Below are positions 5,083-5,931 of a stretch of DNA of 5,931 nucleotides, piece by piece. Origin of the DNA: Spirochaeta sp. (GTDB taxonomy: Bacteria > Spirochaetota > Spirochaetia > UBA9216); the NCBI GenBank assembly GCA_003454605.1, contig DMKD01000191.1, positions 1 to 5,931 on the forward strand. The letters are read 5' to 3'. The stretch's first letter is position 1. Every line of letters begins with the position of its first letter. The position numbers were made by a program, and so were the translations under genes. The notes beneath the pieces are model-generated. The model did not search any database. It was given only the letters and a program-made list of their open reading frames with translations, and was not told the origin of the DNA.

Positions 5083-5931
5083 TTACACCACAAGGGAAGA
5101 GTTACAATTCACAAAGTCCTTAAGGAAAATCAACTCCCAATCCCTGAACCATTGAATGTTCAGTGTAAATTTGACTTCCTTCCTCACGGTGGACTGCCAC
5201 CGATCCATTTTGATCCATGTCCTTTTGGCTCTTTGGATATCAAAGCCCGCTTTAATCATCATACTCTGAAACTTTCGTGGATTCTTCCACTTCTTCAGCT
5301 GCATTGACCGCAGCCTGCTCCTTATCCAGCCATCAAGCACATTAAAGATCATTTTAAATTCCTGTATTTTGAAATAATTAACCCAGCCTCTCAAGTAAAC
5401 GTTGAGTTTCAGAATGATCTGGTACATCGATAGGGGATTATTGCGCTTGGTAAGCAACCTTACCTTGTTCTTGAATTTCGCAATTGATTTCTGACTGATA
5501 CCAATCTTGCCTCTATAGAACTTGAAACCCAGAAATGCAATCTCTTTAATCTCCCCAGCACGACTTTTAGACTTGTTCACTTCCAGTCCCAGTTTCTCTT
5601 CCAGGTATTTTGAAACACTTGAAAGAATCCTTTGTGAAGCACGCGGAGATTTTGCCATTATCACAAAATCATCTGCCCATCTACAGAATCTCAAACCCCG
5701 ATTCTCCAACTCCTTATCCAATTCATTCAAAACTATATTTGAAAGAATTGGTGACAATGGAGACCCCTGCGGGCATCCCTTATTGGTCTTATGAAACTCC
5801 CCATCCTCAATGAACCCCGCTTTTAACGCTCTTGCAATCAGCGTCACAAATCTTTCATCCGCTATCTTTCTACGGATAAGTTTAAGGATCAAATCATGGG
5901 GAATATTATCAAAGAACCCCTTTAGATCAAT
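5083..5931 (-). CDS. Group II intron reverse transcriptase/maturase, C-terminal part (5' end off window)
   Basis: The frame is open from the window edge to the stop at 5083-5085, giving 282 residues; it does not start at the internal TTG near 5892. It opens with the RT palm motif DLKGFFDNIPHD (residues 2-13), followed by GCPQGSPLSP (52-61), then the catalytic WADD (85-88), a variant of YADD that keeps both aspartates. A thumb-start FLGFKF lies at 133-138. The maturase X domain carries LRGWVNYF (180-187) and LDGWIRSRLR with KKWKNPR (199 onward). About 65 basic and aromatic residues follow, with no HNH endonuclease motif. The protein acts with the intron RNA in splicing and reverse-transcribes it at insertion sites. 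The N-terminal RT motifs are beyond the window, so completeness is unknown. Nothing visible is broken. Confidence 0.95.
   Translation of the reverse strand: MDLKGFFDNIPHDLILKLIRRKIADERFVTLIARALKAGFIEDGEFHKTNKGCPQGSPLSPILSNIVLNELDKELENRGLRFCRWADDFVIMAKSPRASQRILSSVSKYLEEKLGLEVNKSKSRAGEIKEIAFLGFKFYRGKIGISQKSIAKFKNKVRLLTKRNNPLSMYQIILKLNVYLRGWVNYFKIQEFKMIFNVLDGWIRSRLRSMQLKKWKNPRKFQSMMIKAGFDIQRAKRTWIKMDRWQSTVRKEVKFTLNIQWFRDWELIFLKDFVNCNSSLVV

Larger units (their letters stand above)
4988..5931 (-). mobile_element. Group II intron, 3' part (5' part off window)
   Basis: The element consists of the 3' part of an intron-encoded reverse transcriptase/maturase gene (5083-5931), a short domain IV remainder (5060-5082), domain V (5029-5059) and domain VI (about 4990-5026). 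The 3' splice site is placed at 4988, where the intron would end in AT seven bases including the branch A at 4994; an end in AC at 4985 is the alternative. The 5' exon, domains I-III and the first part of the protein lie to the right of the window. The insertion is in the same orientation as the HAD gene downstream. Group II introns move by reverse splicing and target-primed reverse transcription. Confidence 0.85.

Noticed and set aside
5522..5813. Plus-strand open frames opposite the maturase
   Set aside because: They are antisense to conserved reverse transcriptase motifs and have no protein features of their own.
1..5931. CRISPR arrays, tRNA or rRNA genes, insertion-sequence ends, toxin-antitoxin pairs
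   Set aside because: I read for regularly spaced repeats, tRNA-like cloverleaf arms and terminal inverted repeats and found none that hold up; the only mobile element visible is the group II intron.

Overview
The window is bacterial and gene-dense, with moderate to low GC by eye. Genes overlap by a few bases or sit 4 bases apart. The gene families (RpiR regulator, xylose-isomerase-like barrels, inositol-monophosphatase-like enzyme, phosphohexomutase, HAD hydrolase, group II intron) are widespread, so they do not fix the organism. A Gram-negative or spirochaete-like host would fit, but that is a weak guess.

Layout: positions 1-2234 hold a leftward operon. Its order of transcription is an RpiR-family regulator (1353-2234), a sugar-phosphate isomerase/epimerase-type TIM barrel (527-1360) and the N-terminal half of a phosphomannomutase/phosphoglucomutase (1-522, cut by the window edge). 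The genes are joined by an 8-base overlap and a 4-base gap. Positions 2235-2446 form a divergent control region. It holds a sigma70-like promoter in each direction, a perfect 16-bp palindrome (2300-2315) and two related sites (2391-2406 and 2420-2435), which are candidate operators for the adjacent regulator. Positions 2447-4152 hold a rightward pair: an inositol-monophosphatase-family phosphatase and a second, divergent TIM-barrel isomerase/epimerase, overlapping by one base. Positions 4106-4855 hold a leftward HAD-family hydrolase whose 3' end overlaps the second barrel by 47 bp. Its best start is a TTG with an ideal ribosome binding site. Positions from about 4988 to 5931 are the 3' part of a leftward group II intron: the C-terminal part of its reverse transcriptase/maturase, then domain V and domain VI with a candidate branch-point A. 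The 5' part lies beyond the window.

How it fits together: the two divergent transcription units look like one small regulon for a phosphorylated sugar or cyclitol. A regulator with a sugar-phosphate-binding SIS domain sits between two isomerase/epimerase barrels, a phosphatase and a hexose-phosphate mutase. No transporter, kinase or dehydrogenase is in view, so the substrate cannot be named. The intron looks like an independent mobile element lodged upstream of the HAD gene, in the same orientation.
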